Below, in pieces: positions 54,783 through 63,388 of a stretch of DNA of 64,000 nt. Made by a program: the position numbers and the translations under genes. The number at the start of each line of letters is the position of its first letter. The first letter of the stretch is position 1. The notes below the pieces were generated by a model. It saw only the letters and a program-made list of their open reading frames with translations, had not been told where the DNA came from and searched no databases. This DNA is from Oleiharenicola lentus (lineage in GTDB: Bacteria; Verrucomicrobiota; Verrucomicrobiia; Opitutales; Opitutaceae). The stretch lies in assembly GCF_004118375.1 (NCBI RefSeq), contig NZ_SDHX01000001.1, positions 3,227,693-3,291,692 on the forward strand, in the 5' to 3' direction.

Positions 54783-56194
54783 AAAAACCGATCCTCCGAC
54801 TGCTGCTTGCGTTGCTGCTGCCGGTTACGGCACTGACCGCCCCGCCGCCGAATATTATCCTGATCCTCGCCGACGATCTCGGATACGGGGAACTTGGCAG
54901 TTACGGCCAGAAGCTCATCGCCACGCCGCATCTCGACCGCCTCGCCGCGGAAGGCGTGCGCTTCACGCAGTTCTACGCCGGCAGCACGGTGTGCGCGCCC
55001 TCGCGCAGCGTGCTCATGACCGGCCAGCATACCGGCCACACCCGGGTGCGAGGCAACGCGGGTCGCGACCGCCCCGCCGCACAGACGCTCCTCGCCGAAG
55101 ACGTGACCGTGGCGCGCGTGCTCCAGCAGGCCGGCTACCGCACCGGCCTCGTCGGCAAATGGGGCCTCGGCCTCATTGACCAACCCGGCGAGCCCCGCCA
55201 GCAGGGTTTCGACACCTATTTCGGCTTCCTCCACCAGACCCACGCCCACAACCATTTTCCCGACTTCCTCTGGCGCGATGGCGTAAAGGTTCCGCTGCCC
55301 AACGATCTCGTCCCGATCGGCCCAATCGAGGGCGTCGGCTACGCCACGAAAAAATTGGCCTACGCCGGCGACCTGTTCGCCCAGGAGGCCAAGGACTTCG
55401 TGACGGCCAATGCCAAGCGACCATTCTTTCTTTTTCTCTCCGTGGTCGTGCCGCACGCCAACAACGAGCGTACCCGCGAGCTCGGCGACGGTCACGAGGT
55501 CCCGGACTTAGGTGCTTACGCGGACAAACCCTGGCCCGACACGGTCAAGGCCCACGCCGCCATGATTACGCGGCTCGACACCCAGGTGGGCGAACTGATG
55601 GCCACGCTCAAAGCGCAGGGTCTCGACAAAAACACGCTCGTGCTTTTCACGAGCGACAACGGTCCGCACAACGAGGCCGGCCCCGGCTACGACCCGCAGT
55701 TTTTCTCGCCGAGCGGCCCGTTCACCGGGCTGAAACGCTCCCTCACCGACGGCGGGATCCGGGTGCCTTGTATCGCCCGTTGGCCCGGCCAGATCGCCCC
55801 GGGACGCGTCTCGGATCACGTCGGCTATTTCGGTGACCTCATGGCCACCTTTGCCGATCTCGCCGGGGCCAAGACGCCCGCCGACGCCACCGACAGCATC
55901 AGCCTCTTGCCCACCCTGCTCGGTCGTGGCCAACAGGCCCTACACGACCACCTCTACTGGGAATTCTACGAGAACGGCGTGAGCCAGGCCGTGCTCCTCC
56001 ATGGCCGATGGAAAGGCATCCGCGAAAAGAACGTGATGGCCCCGATCCGCCTTTACGACCTCACGACGGATCTCGCCGAGCAAACCGACCTCACCGCCAA
56101 GTACCCCGAGATCGTCGCCCGCCTCGCCGCCCTGATGCGCGACGCGCACACGCCAAACGAGCACTGGAAAATTCCGGGGCTGGTCGCACAATAA
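54779..56194 (+). CDS. secreted sulfatase (formylglycine type)
   Basis: 471 residues, signal peptide (LRLLLALLLPVTALTA). The active-site signature CAPSRSVLMTGQHTG starts at Cys72, which is converted to formylglycine by a maturase; a metal site DDLGYGELGSYG precedes it. Further arylsulfatase motifs are GLVGKWGLG and FTSDNGPHNEAG. Secreted sulfatases are frequent in polysaccharide-degrading Verrucomicrobiota; the substrate is a sulfated sugar or ester, not determinable. No maturase or glycosidase gene is adjacent. Confidence 0.93.
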   Translation: MKKPILRLLLALLLPVTALTAPPPNIILILADDLGYGELGSYGQKLIATPHLDRLAAEGVRFTQFYAGSTVCAPSRSVLMTGQHTGHTRVRGNAGRDRPAAQTLLAEDVTVARVLQQAGYRTGLVGKWGLGLIDQPGEPRQQGFDTYFGFLHQTHAHNHFPDFLWRDGVKVPLPNDLVPIGPIEGVGYATKKLAYAGDLFAQEAKDFVTANAKRPFFLFLSVVVPHANNERTRELGDGHEVPDLGAYADKPWPDTVKAHAAMITRLDTQVGELMATLKAQGLDKNTLVLFTSDNGPHNEAGPGYDPQFFSPSGPFTGLKRSLTDGGIRVPCIARWPGQIAPGRVSDHVGYFGDLMATFADLAGAKTPADATDSISLLPTLLGRGQQALHDHLYWEFYENGVSQAVLLHGRWKGIREKNVMAPIRLYDLTTDLAEQTDLTAKYPEIVARLAALMRDAHTPNEHWKIPGLVAQ

Positions 56195-56245
56195 ATGATT
56201 TGGTCAATCCTTGGAGCCGGGGCGCGCTCGCCCCGGCCTGGTCCG

Positions 56246-56566
56246 CTACCGCAGGTAAGCGTCCAGACATTCGTCCAGTTCCGCGAGCTTGTCGTGCGTC
56301 AGTTGTCCGAGCGCACCTTTGAGGCGCCCCTTCCGCACCTGTCGGATGCCGGGAATCACTGCAAAGCTATCCTTGCCGGCAAAGCTGCCGACCGCGAGAC
56401 GCAGAGGCCAGATTTCCGGCGCGATGCTGGATGTCGGCACGACGACCACCGTGTTGAGCACCTCGTTGTGCGCCGTGCCCGACACGACGATGGCCGGCCG
56501 CACCTTGCCCATCTCGGGCGGATACGTGTCACTCAAGTCCACCCACACGACCGTGCCGCGCTTCAT
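56246..56566 (-). CDS. MazF/PemK-type toxin
   Basis: 106 residues, MazF/PemK/CcdB-like fold: MKRGTVVWVDLSDTYPPEMG, GKVRPAIVVSGTAHNEVLNT and VVVVPTSSIAPEIWPLRL. These are endoribonuclease toxins cleaving mRNA. The start overlaps the antitoxin stop by 4 bases. It converges on the sulfatase gene. I start at 56566; the extra in-frame upstream residues belong to the antitoxin frame region. Confidence 0.88.
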   Translation of the reverse strand: MKRGTVVWVDLSDTYPPEMGKVRPAIVVSGTAHNEVLNTVVVVPTSSIAPEIWPLRLAVGSFAGKDSFAVIPGIRQVRKGRLKGALGQLTHDKLAELDECLDAYLR

Positions 56567-56808
56567 GGCTTTCGCGGCTCGATCTCGTCGCTGAGCGGGG
56601 CCGACTCCCATACTTCCATCGCCGCGCACTCCTCGGGATTCTTGTCCAAAAATTCCTGATAAACCACCGCCGCCTCGCGGTTTGCCCGCGCCCGGTGCTC
56701 CTTCTCGATCAAATCACGCACATAAGCCGAGATGCTCTCGTCCTTCGGCTTCAGCGCCGTGACTTTTTTGACCAAGTCGGCCTCTAGCTTTATGGTAGTC
56801 GCTGGCAT
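56563..56808 (-). CDS. antitoxin of MazF-type module
   Basis: 81 residues. N-terminal ribbon-helix-helix segment (MPATTIKLEADLVKKVTALK), then a helical, acidic C-terminus (LDKNPEECAAMEVWESAPLS) suited to wrap the toxin. Stop/start overlap with the toxin gene supports co-translation. It likely represses its own promoter in the region upstream (56809-56860), which I cannot resolve. Confidence 0.82.
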   Translation of the reverse strand: MPATTIKLEADLVKKVTALKPKDESISAYVRDLIEKEHRARANREAAVVYQEFLDKNPEECAAMEVWESAPLSDEIEPRKP

Positions 56809-57093
56809 ACCTGATCAGTAGTTATTTGGTATTCGCTGTCAACCATCGCGAAACGGCGAGCCGCGAGGGTGCCACAATGCGGAGCTGGAAGGCCCCGCGG
56901 CAGGCTTGTCCTCACCCGGCGAGCATGCAGAATTTCGGGCATGGCAGCGCCACGCCAGCCAGGGGATCAAGCATCCGAACCGGAGGATGCCTGTCGCGCG
57001 GAAAACCAAGAGGCGCTCCCGGCGTCTTTCTCATCTTTCGCCCTCATCGTCCCATCTGTCCGCCCGTTCCCTGAAACCCCAACCTGCCAAGCC
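56809..57093. other. 285-base intergenic region
   Basis: Lies between the divergent antitoxin and SnoaL-like genes. I see no clear repeat, RNA or ORF with good codon use. It should hold promoters for both, which I could not place confidently. Confidence 0.4.
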
Positions 57094-57645
57094 ATGAATA
57101 ATTCGATGATCCGTCCTGACAAATCCGGTTTTATCTCTGTAGGGAAAATGCAATTTCTGCGCGCGATTTGTCTCACCGTTCGCGCAGTTCTCGTTGGTGT
57201 CATCCTTGGCGGCGCCGCGACCCCGGCCGCTGCGCAGTCGACCCGGTTCGAACCGGCGCCTGACGATCCCCGCATCATCGCCGTGATCGCGAACCGGGAT
57301 CGCTTGAACGCGGCCCTCCGGACAGGGGATGCGAGTGTCGTCGACGGTTTGCTCGCCTCGGACTTTGTAGTGAACGCGCCGATCGGACAGGTCGTCGACC
57401 GGGCGAATCTCCTGGGCCGTATTCGAACAGGCGAGGTCCGGCAGGAAGAAACGGTCCTTAACCTGAAATTCGCCGGTGTGCGCGGCAACCTGGTCGTGCT
57501 GATGGGTGAAGAGATCGTGCGCCCGGCCGCGCTGATGCCGAACGCCGGCAGCACCGTGCGCCGCCGCTTTACCGACGTATGGCGCGAAGACGGCGGCACT
57601 TGGAAGCTCGCGATCCGCCAGGCGACGATTGTCGCGGTCGATTAA
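57094..57645 (+). CDS. secreted SnoaL-like/DUF4440 protein
   Basis: 183 residues from 57094; a start at 57148 (MQFLRAIC) is also reasonable and gives a cleaner signal peptide (AVLVGVILGGAATPAAAQ). The mature part has the cone-like NTF2 fold pattern: NRDRLNAALRTGDASVVDGL, SDFVVNAPIGQVVDRANLL, and FTDVWREDGGTWKLAIRQAT. Related proteins bind small ligands or isomerise; no catalytic residues are claimed. Tail-to-tail with the methyltransferase: the stop codons overlap (TTAA at 57642-57645). Confidence 0.8.
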   Translation: MNNSMIRPDKSGFISVGKMQFLRAICLTVRAVLVGVILGGAATPAAAQSTRFEPAPDDPRIIAVIANRDRLNAALRTGDASVVDGLLASDFVVNAPIGQVVDRANLLGRIRTGEVRQEETVLNLKFAGVRGNLVVLMGEEIVRPAALMPNAGSTVRRRFTDVWREDGGTWKLAIRQATIVAVD

Positions 57646-58943
57646 CTCACCCGCGCCCAGAGCAGCTTGAGGTAGCGGCTTTCGAGGCAGTTGGAGTAAA
57701 CGGGATGATCCACACCGGGGCCGGTGCGGTCAAAGATCTGGAGACGGCGGTTGAGGCGGTGCACGCCCTTGATCACGCACTCCTCGAAGGTCTCCAGCGA
57801 CACGAGGCCCGAGCACGAACAGGTGACGAACAGGCCGCCGGGCTTCACGAGGCTGGCGGCGATGGTGTTCAGGTCGGCGTATTTCCGCATGCCCTCGGCG
57901 GCGAACTCCGGATCGCGCGTCATCACGAACTTCGGCGGGTCGCAGAGCACGGCGTCGAACTGCTCGCCGTTGGTCTTCATCTGTTTCGCGTAGGCAAAGG
58001 CGTCGGCGTGCACCCACTTGAGCTTGTTGGGCGAGACCTGGTTGAGGTTCGCGTTGCGCCGGCCCTGGGCGATGACCTTTTCATCGAGGTCCACGGCCGT
58101 GATCTCGGTCGCGCCGCCGAGCGCGGCGTTGATCGAGAAGCCGCCGGTGTAGCTGCACAGGTCGAGCACGCGCATGCCCTTCACGAGTTCGCCGAAACGC
58201 TTCCGGTTGTCGCGCTGGTCGCAGAAGAAACCCGTCTTGTGCCCCTCGGCGAAATCCACCTCGTATTTCACCCCGTGTTCACGGATGCGCACCTTGTCGG
58301 GCGCGGAGGCCGTTAGCTCCTTCATCTGCGAAGGCTTGATGCCCTCGAGGCTGCCGAGGTCGTGGTCCACGTGGACGCGCACGTGCTTCGTGCCGCACAG
58401 CTCGTGCAGGAGCGGCAGCCACTTCGGCAGGCGCTGGAAGATGCCGAGCGAATAGACGTCGCAGTAAAGCGTGTCGCCATAGCGGTCGATCGTCAGGCCG
58501 CTGATGCCGTCGCCGTCGGAATTGATCACGCGCCAGGCGTCGGTCACGGCGTCGAGCTTGCCAAAATCCTTGCGCAGCGCGACGGCCCGGCGGATGGCCG
58601 TCTCAAAATACTCCTCGCCCAGCGGCTGCGCGGTGTGGACGACCACGCGCAGCGGCATCTTGGCGCGCGGGTTGAAGAGCCCGATACCGACGCGGTGGCC
58701 GAACTTGTCGTAAACCGACACCAGATCACCGGGCCGGGCGTCGGACGACACCTCGCCGAGCATGCGCGGGAAGATCGCCGGCTGGAACGACACGAACTTC
58801 AGCTGTGCCCACGGCCGCTGCCACTGCGATTGGGGTAGCGGCTCAGGCTGGTCGGCCCAGGACGGAGCCTTGGTCTTCACCGCCGGCTCAGGGCGGAGGG
58901 CGGGTTTGTTGGCAGCGGATTTGGCCTCGCGGGCGTCGGACAT
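57642..58943 (-). CDS. RlmI-like class I rRNA methyltransferase
   Basis: 433 residues. An N-terminal PUA-like domain (about 55-130: FQPAIFPRMLGEVSSDARPG) is followed by a THUMP/EEHEE-like linker and a Rossmann methyltransferase (VLDLCSYTGGFSINAALGG, FDAVLCDPPKFVMT with a catalytic DPP, FVTCSCSGLVS). This architecture is that of RlmI/YccW, which makes m5C1962 in 23S rRNA. A low-complexity head (PALRPEPAVKTKAPSWADQP) precedes it. The start ATG at 58943 is preferred over the one at 58961. Confidence 0.9.
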   Translation of the reverse strand: MSDAREAKSAANKPALRPEPAVKTKAPSWADQPEPLPQSQWQRPWAQLKFVSFQPAIFPRMLGEVSSDARPGDLVSVYDKFGHRVGIGLFNPRAKMPLRVVVHTAQPLGEEYFETAIRRAVALRKDFGKLDAVTDAWRVINSDGDGISGLTIDRYGDTLYCDVYSLGIFQRLPKWLPLLHELCGTKHVRVHVDHDLGSLEGIKPSQMKELTASAPDKVRIREHGVKYEVDFAEGHKTGFFCDQRDNRKRFGELVKGMRVLDLCSYTGGFSINAALGGATEITAVDLDEKVIAQGRRNANLNQVSPNKLKWVHADAFAYAKQMKTNGEQFDAVLCDPPKFVMTRDPEFAAEGMRKYADLNTIAASLVKPGGLFVTCSCSGLVSLETFEECVIKGVHRLNRRLQIFDRTGPGVDHPVYSNCLESRYLKLLWARVS

Positions 58944-58982
58944 GGGCGGATTGGGAAGCATGCCGCGACGCTTGGCAATCCA

Positions 58983-59067
58983 TTGGAGGCGGGACTAGCA
59001 GTCCCGCGAAATAGGGATCACGACACCTGGAACACGCGAGGCGGATGGTCCCGCCTTGTTGCTCCAC
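58983..59067. repeat. GGCGGGAC-ended palindromic element
   Basis: Starts TGGAGGCGGGACTAGCAGTCCCGC and ends GGTCCCGCCTTGTTGCTCCA. Contains the hairpin GCGGGACT-AGC-AGTCCCGC (58989-59007). Intergenic between two minus-strand genes. Confidence 0.65.
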
Positions 59068-59069
59068 CA

Positions 59070-59101
59070 AACGAAAAGGCCGGTCCCGAAGGACCGGCCT
59101 T
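59070..59101 (-). terminator. rho-independent terminator of the phosphorylase gene
   Basis: On the minus strand AAGGCCGGTCC-TTCG-GGACCGGCCTT is a perfect 11-base stem with the stable TTCG loop, followed by TTCGTTT. It lies 50 bases after the phosphorylase stop. Confidence 0.92.
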
Positions 59102-59150
59102 GAAAGATTTCGAGACGGAGGGGTCCCGGCTCCCGTTTCGGCAGCGTGCC

Positions 59151-60497
59151 TTACGCCACGCGCTCGACGACGAGCGGGGGCGGGATCGGGCGTTTCGGGG
59201 CGAGACGGTAGGCGTCCTTGAAGTAGTTCAGCGCCTGCTCGAGCTTCGCCTCGTCGTTGTAGTGGATCATCATCAGCGGCTCGCCCTGCTTGACCTGCGT
59301 GCCGACCTTCTTGATCTCCGAGACGCCGACGGCGTAGTCGATCTTGTTGTGGTGCGCGGGGTCCTTGCCGGCGCCGAGGAGCGAGACGCCCTTGGCGATC
59401 ATGGCGGCGTTGATGGTGTGAACGTAGCCGCGCTTCGGGGCGGGCAGCTTGCGGATGTGGCGCGCGGTCGGGAACTTCTCCGGGTGGTCGATGAAGGACG
59501 TGTCACCGCCCTGGGCGCGGATCATGTCCTTGAACTTCTCCAGCGCGGAGCCGTCGGTGAGGTGGCGCTGCACGGTCTGCTTGGCCGAGAGCGTGGAGCC
59601 CGCGACGCCGGCGAGGCGCACGATTTCCATGCCGAGCTTGAGCACGAGCTCTTTCATGTCCTCCGGGCCCTCGCCCTTCAGGAGCGCGATGGCCTCCTTG
59701 AGCTCGAGCGCGGTGCCGACGGTGTCGCCGAGCGGCTGGTTCATGTCGGTGACGAGCGCGACGCAGCGGCGCTTCATGGAGCGGCCGACGCGGGTCATGG
59801 AACGGGCGAGCTGCTTGGCCTGCTCGAGATCCTTGATGAAGGAGCCGTTGCCCCACTTCACGTCGATCACGAGGCCCTCGGCGCCCTCGGCCAGCTTCTT
59901 GGAGAGCACGCTGCCGGTGATGAGCGGGAGGCTCGGGATGGTGCCGGTCTCGAGGCGCAGGTCGTAGAAAATCTTGTCGGCCGGCGCGAGATCGGTGCTC
60001 TGTTCGGCGATCGCGCCGCCGACACGGGCGAGCTGATCCTGGAAGTGCTGGATCGTCATGTGGCTCTTGAAGCCGGGGACGGCCGAGAGCTTTTCCAGCG
60101 TGGTGATGACGAACTCCTGTTCGACACCGCACATCATCGGCACCACGACGCCGCTGGCCATCGCGAGCGGGGCGAGCACGAGGGCGGTCTTGTCGCCCAC
60201 GCCGCCGGTCGAATACTTGTCGATCTTCGGCTTGGCGATGTGGGACAGGTCAATGACCTCGCCCGACAGCATCATTTCCTCGGTGAGAATCGCCGTCTCC
60301 TGCGCCGACATGTTCGCGAAGTAGATCGCCATCAGCAGGGCGGCCTGCTGGTGCTGCGGCATCTCCCCGTCGAGGGTCGAGTCGATGATGTAGCGGATTT
60401 CTTCCTGCGTGAATTCCTGGCCGTCGCGTTTCTTCTCAATCAGGGAAGTAAACGACGGCTTGATGAACCGACGCGTGGGAATGGGACGTTTTCTCAT
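59151..60497 (-). CDS. pyrimidine-nucleoside (thymidine) phosphorylase homologue, atypical active site
   Basis: 448 residues. The fold is clear: SFTSLIEKKRDGQEFT, DKYSTGGVGDKTALVLAPLA, LITGSVLSKKLAEG, VTDMNQPLGDTVG, C-terminal IDYAVGVSEIKKVGTQVKQG barrel-like hammerhead. In DeoA the phosphate/base site includes His85 in KHSTGG, Ser113 in SGRGLGHTGG, Arg171, Ser186 and Lys190. Here the first is Tyr95, and GRGLGHTGG is replaced by GVEQEFVIT (with Cys123 for Ser), while Arg181, Ser196 and Lys200 remain. I start at 60497 (MRKRPIPTRR). It may act on another nucleoside or be a non-canonical enzyme. Confidence 0.9.
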   Translation of the reverse strand: MRKRPIPTRRFIKPSFTSLIEKKRDGQEFTQEEIRYIIDSTLDGEMPQHQQAALLMAIYFANMSAQETAILTEEMMLSGEVIDLSHIAKPKIDKYSTGGVGDKTALVLAPLAMASGVVVPMMCGVEQEFVITTLEKLSAVPGFKSHMTIQHFQDQLARVGGAIAEQSTDLAPADKIFYDLRLETGTIPSLPLITGSVLSKKLAEGAEGLVIDVKWGNGSFIKDLEQAKQLARSMTRVGRSMKRRCVALVTDMNQPLGDTVGTALELKEAIALLKGEGPEDMKELVLKLGMEIVRLAGVAGSTLSAKQTVQRHLTDGSALEKFKDMIRAQGGDTSFIDHPEKFPTARHIRKLPAPKRGYVHTINAAMIAKGVSLLGAGKDPAHHNKIDYAVGVSEIKKVGTQVKQGEPLMMIHYNDEAKLEQALNYFKDAYRLAPKRPIPPPLVVERVA

Positions 60498-60710
60498 GGA
60501 GGAGGTCACTGTAGGTAATTGGCGAAACGGCGCCTTGCGGCGCAAAGCTCGAAGAGGCAATGGTTTTTGACGATTTTGTCGAGCCTAAAAACCCGGCATG
60601 ACCGCGAGTTATTCACCGCGGCAGCCAGCCGGGCACGCAGATCAGGCCTGGCCGGCGCACCCGCGAAAATGCTTCTTGCTCAGAGCCAAGCGCAATTCCT
60701 CAATCGCCCG

Positions 60711-62462
60711 ATGTCCCTCCCGTTCAACGTCGCCGCCCATCTCGATGCCCGCCTTCGGGCCGCTGCCGATCGTCTCGGCCTGGCCGGACGCGGCTTTGAT
60801 CCCGAGGTCCGCGTGGCCGATCCGGCACATGGCGACTACCAGGCCAACGGCGCCCTCGCCTTCGCCAAACGCGAAAAACAAAACCCGCGCGCCCTCGCCC
60901 AGCAGATCGTGGATCAGGCGGCGGAATTGTCGGCCGATTTCGACCTCACGCTCGCCGGCCCGGGCTTCATCAATTTCCGCGCCAAGCCCGCCTCCCTGCT
61001 CACCTGGCTCAGCACCCACGATTCCGAGGAACAACTGCGCGCCGGCGCCTCCGCCAGCCACGCCGGCCAAACCTGGGTCGTTGACTACTCTTCGCCCAAC
61101 ACCGCGAAACAGATGCACGTCGGCCACCTGCGCTCCGCCGTGATCGGCGAGGCCATCTGTCGACTGCTAGCCTTCACCGGCGCGAAAGTCATCCGCGACA
61201 ACCATCTCGGCGACTGGGGCACGCAGTTCGGCAAGCTCATCTACGGCTACAAGCGCTGGGTGGACGACGAGGCGCTGATGACCGACCCGATCGAGGAACT
61301 GGAGCGTCTCTACAAGCTCGGCCATGCCGCCACGCCCGACGGCTCGCCCGAGCTCGAGGAAGCCAAACGCGAACTCGTCAAGCTCCAGACCGGCGACGCG
61401 CAGAACGTCGCTCTCTGGAAAAAATTTTCCGACGTCAGCCTCGCGGCCTTCCAGCAGATCTACGACCGGCTCGGCATCGTGTTCGACCACAACCTCGGCG
61501 AGTCGTTCTACAACGACAAGGTCGAGCGCATCTACCGCGAACTGGGCGAGACCAAGCTCGCCGAGACCAGCGAGGGCGCCCTCGTGGTCTTTCACCCCGA
61601 GCACCCGCGCTTCGCCAAGCAGCCGTTTCTCATCCGCAAGGCGGACGGCGCGAGCAACTACGCCTCGACCGACCTCGCCACCGCACTTTACCGCACCGAG
61701 CACTTCACGGCCGATGGCATCGTCGTCGTCACCGACTTCCGCCAAGGCGACCATTTCGAGCAGCTCTTCCTCACGGTGAAGAAATGGTTCGCCGCGAAAA
61801 GCTACCGCCTGCCCGAGTTGCACCATGTGACCTTCGGCGCCGTGACCGGCGAGGACGGCAAGGCGCTCAAGACCCGCGACGGCGGCGTCATCAAGCTCAA
61901 GGCCCTGCTCGACGAGGCGGAAGACCGCGCCTTCGCGATCGTCACGGAGAAAAATCCCGACCTGTCCGAGGACGAGCGCCGCGAGATTGCGCGCGCCGTG
62001 GGCATCGGCGCCGTGCAATACGCCGACCTCGCGCAAAACCGCTCGAGCAACTACGTGTTTTCGTGGGACAAGATGCTGGCGCTCGAGGGCAACACCGCGC
62101 CCTACCTGCTCTACGCCGTGGCGCGCGTGCGTTCCATCTTCCGCAAAGCCGAGCTTGATCCCGCCCAGCCGCCGGTCGCCGGTGCCACCGCCCCCGAGAC
62201 CGCGCAGGAACTCGCGCTGGCCCGCAAGCTCGTGCAGTTCGCCGACGCCGTGAAACTCGCCACCGACCAGCTCCGTCCGCACTTCCTCTGCCTCTACCTG
62301 TTCGAGCTGGCCGGCGCCTACAGCGCGTTCTACGCCGCCGACAAGGTCATCGTGGACGACCCGGCCGTGCGCGCCCGCCGCCTGCTGCTCTGCCACCGCA
62401 CGCTCATCACGCTCGAGACCGGCCTGCACCTGCTCGGCCTGCGCACGCTGGAGAGAATGTGA
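60711..62462 (+). CDS. argS: arginyl-tRNA synthetase
   Basis: Class I synthetase charging tRNA-Arg, 583 residues. The N-terminal Add-1 domain (about 1-110), the HIGH-type motif HVGHLRS at 136-142, and the lysine-bearing KMSK-like loop GKALKTR near 385 are present. The C-terminal anticodon-binding helical domain ends with GLHLLGLRTLERM, the usual ArgS ending. I start at the ATG at 60711 (MSLPFNVAAHLDARL); the 64 residues upstream in-frame look non-coding. Confidence 0.96.
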   Translation: MSLPFNVAAHLDARLRAAADRLGLAGRGFDPEVRVADPAHGDYQANGALAFAKREKQNPRALAQQIVDQAAELSADFDLTLAGPGFINFRAKPASLLTWLSTHDSEEQLRAGASASHAGQTWVVDYSSPNTAKQMHVGHLRSAVIGEAICRLLAFTGAKVIRDNHLGDWGTQFGKLIYGYKRWVDDEALMTDPIEELERLYKLGHAATPDGSPELEEAKRELVKLQTGDAQNVALWKKFSDVSLAAFQQIYDRLGIVFDHNLGESFYNDKVERIYRELGETKLAETSEGALVVFHPEHPRFAKQPFLIRKADGASNYASTDLATALYRTEHFTADGIVVVTDFRQGDHFEQLFLTVKKWFAAKSYRLPELHHVTFGAVTGEDGKALKTRDGGVIKLKALLDEAEDRAFAIVTEKNPDLSEDERREIARAVGIGAVQYADLAQNRSSNYVFSWDKMLALEGNTAPYLLYAVARVRSIFRKAELDPAQPPVAGATAPETAQELALARKLVQFADAVKLATDQLRPHFLCLYLFELAGAYSAFYAADKVIVDDPAVRARRLLLCHRTLITLETGLHLLGLRTLERM

Positions 62463-62473
62463 TGGGAGGGAAT

Positions 62474-62560
62474 CCCCAAACACCAAACCGCCCAAGCCAA
62501 ATAGATTTCGAGCCTCCCGGTTTTTAGCCCTTATTTGGCGTTTGGCTTGGGGCGTTTGAG
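62474..62560. repeat. imperfect inverted repeat after argS
   Basis: AACACCAAACCGCCCAAGCC (62481-62500) is mirrored imperfectly by ATTTGGCGTTTGGCTTGGGG (62533-62552). The gap of 154 bases between argS and the GYF gene holds no ORF; no U-tract follows. Confidence 0.45.
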
Positions 62561-62616
62561 GTTTCCAACCTGACTTCGCTCTTGCGGCGACCCGCCTGCC
62601 GGGCAACATCCGCGGC

Positions 62617-63366
62617 ATGGCCAACCAAGAGATTTACGTCCGCGGCGTGAACGACACCGAGGCCCGCGGCCCCTTCACGGTGGAACAGCTGGTTTCGCTG
62701 GTCGAAGCCGGTCAGGTCACGCAGGAAACCTATTTCTACGACGCCACCACCGAACAGTGGCTGCTCCTCACCGCCAACCCCGAGCTGAAGGCCGCCCTCT
62801 GGCCCGAGAAGAAGAAGATGGGTTTCAAGCACCACGAGTTCAAGGTGGTGAACCAGGAGAAGACCGACAGCGCCCCGCCCATCACCGTGCAGCAGTTCCT
62901 CGACGCCGCCGAAGGCAAGACCGAGGACACGAAGGGCAAGAAGGACAAGGGCGAGATCATGATGAACGCCGCCCAGTGGGGCACCCGCGCGGCCGGCCTC
63001 ATCTCCATCGCCAGCGCGGTCGCGCTGGTGCTGCCCGGCATCGAGGGCCTCACGTCCATGGATTTCGGCAAGATCATGCAGACCCCCGGCGTCATGCTCG
63101 GCGTGGTGGACCTGGTCATCGGCGTGCTGCTCTTTCTCGGTGTGATCCAGATTTATCCTTTCGTGCGTTTCCGCGCGGTGTTCGGGCTGGGTTTCCTCGG
63201 TTTCGTCTTCATGACCCAGGGCCAGCTCACGCCGATGATCGCCGTGGCCGCCGGCTCGGCGGGCCTGTATTTCTGCACGATTTTCCTGAGCTACGTGCCG
63301 CTGGCCGTGGCCGCGCTGCTCGGTCTGGGCGGCATGGCGATGTTGGCGACCATGGCCTACGTCTGA
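62617..63366 (+). CDS. GYF-domain membrane protein
   Basis: 249 residues. A GYF_2-like domain at the N-terminus (GPFTVEQLVSLVEAGQVTQE) binds proline-rich peptides in other families. A Lys-rich hinge follows (KTEDTKGKKDKGEI), then four to five membrane helices (about 125-249: GLISIASAVALVLPGIEG, VDLVIGVLLFLGVIQIYPF, AVFGLGFLGFVFMTQG, LSYVPLAVAALLGLGGMAML). No enzymatic motif. Bacterial GYF_2 membrane proteins are common and uncharacterised. Followed 22 bases later by the YihY gene on the same strand. Confidence 0.8.
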   Translation: MANQEIYVRGVNDTEARGPFTVEQLVSLVEAGQVTQETYFYDATTEQWLLLTANPELKAALWPEKKKMGFKHHEFKVVNQEKTDSAPPITVQQFLDAAEGKTEDTKGKKDKGEIMMNAAQWGTRAAGLISIASAVALVLPGIEGLTSMDFGKIMQTPGVMLGVVDLVIGVLLFLGVIQIYPFVRFRAVFGLGFLGFVFMTQGQLTPMIAVAAGSAGLYFCTIFLSYVPLAVAALLGLGGMAMLATMAYV

Positions 63367-63388
63367 CCGGCCGCCGCGGCCCCCGCTC

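Noticed and set aside
60519-60710. N-terminal extension of argS
   Set aside because: The extra residues are Arg/Ser-rich and unlike any ArgS N-terminus; the known Add-1 domain begins at 60711.
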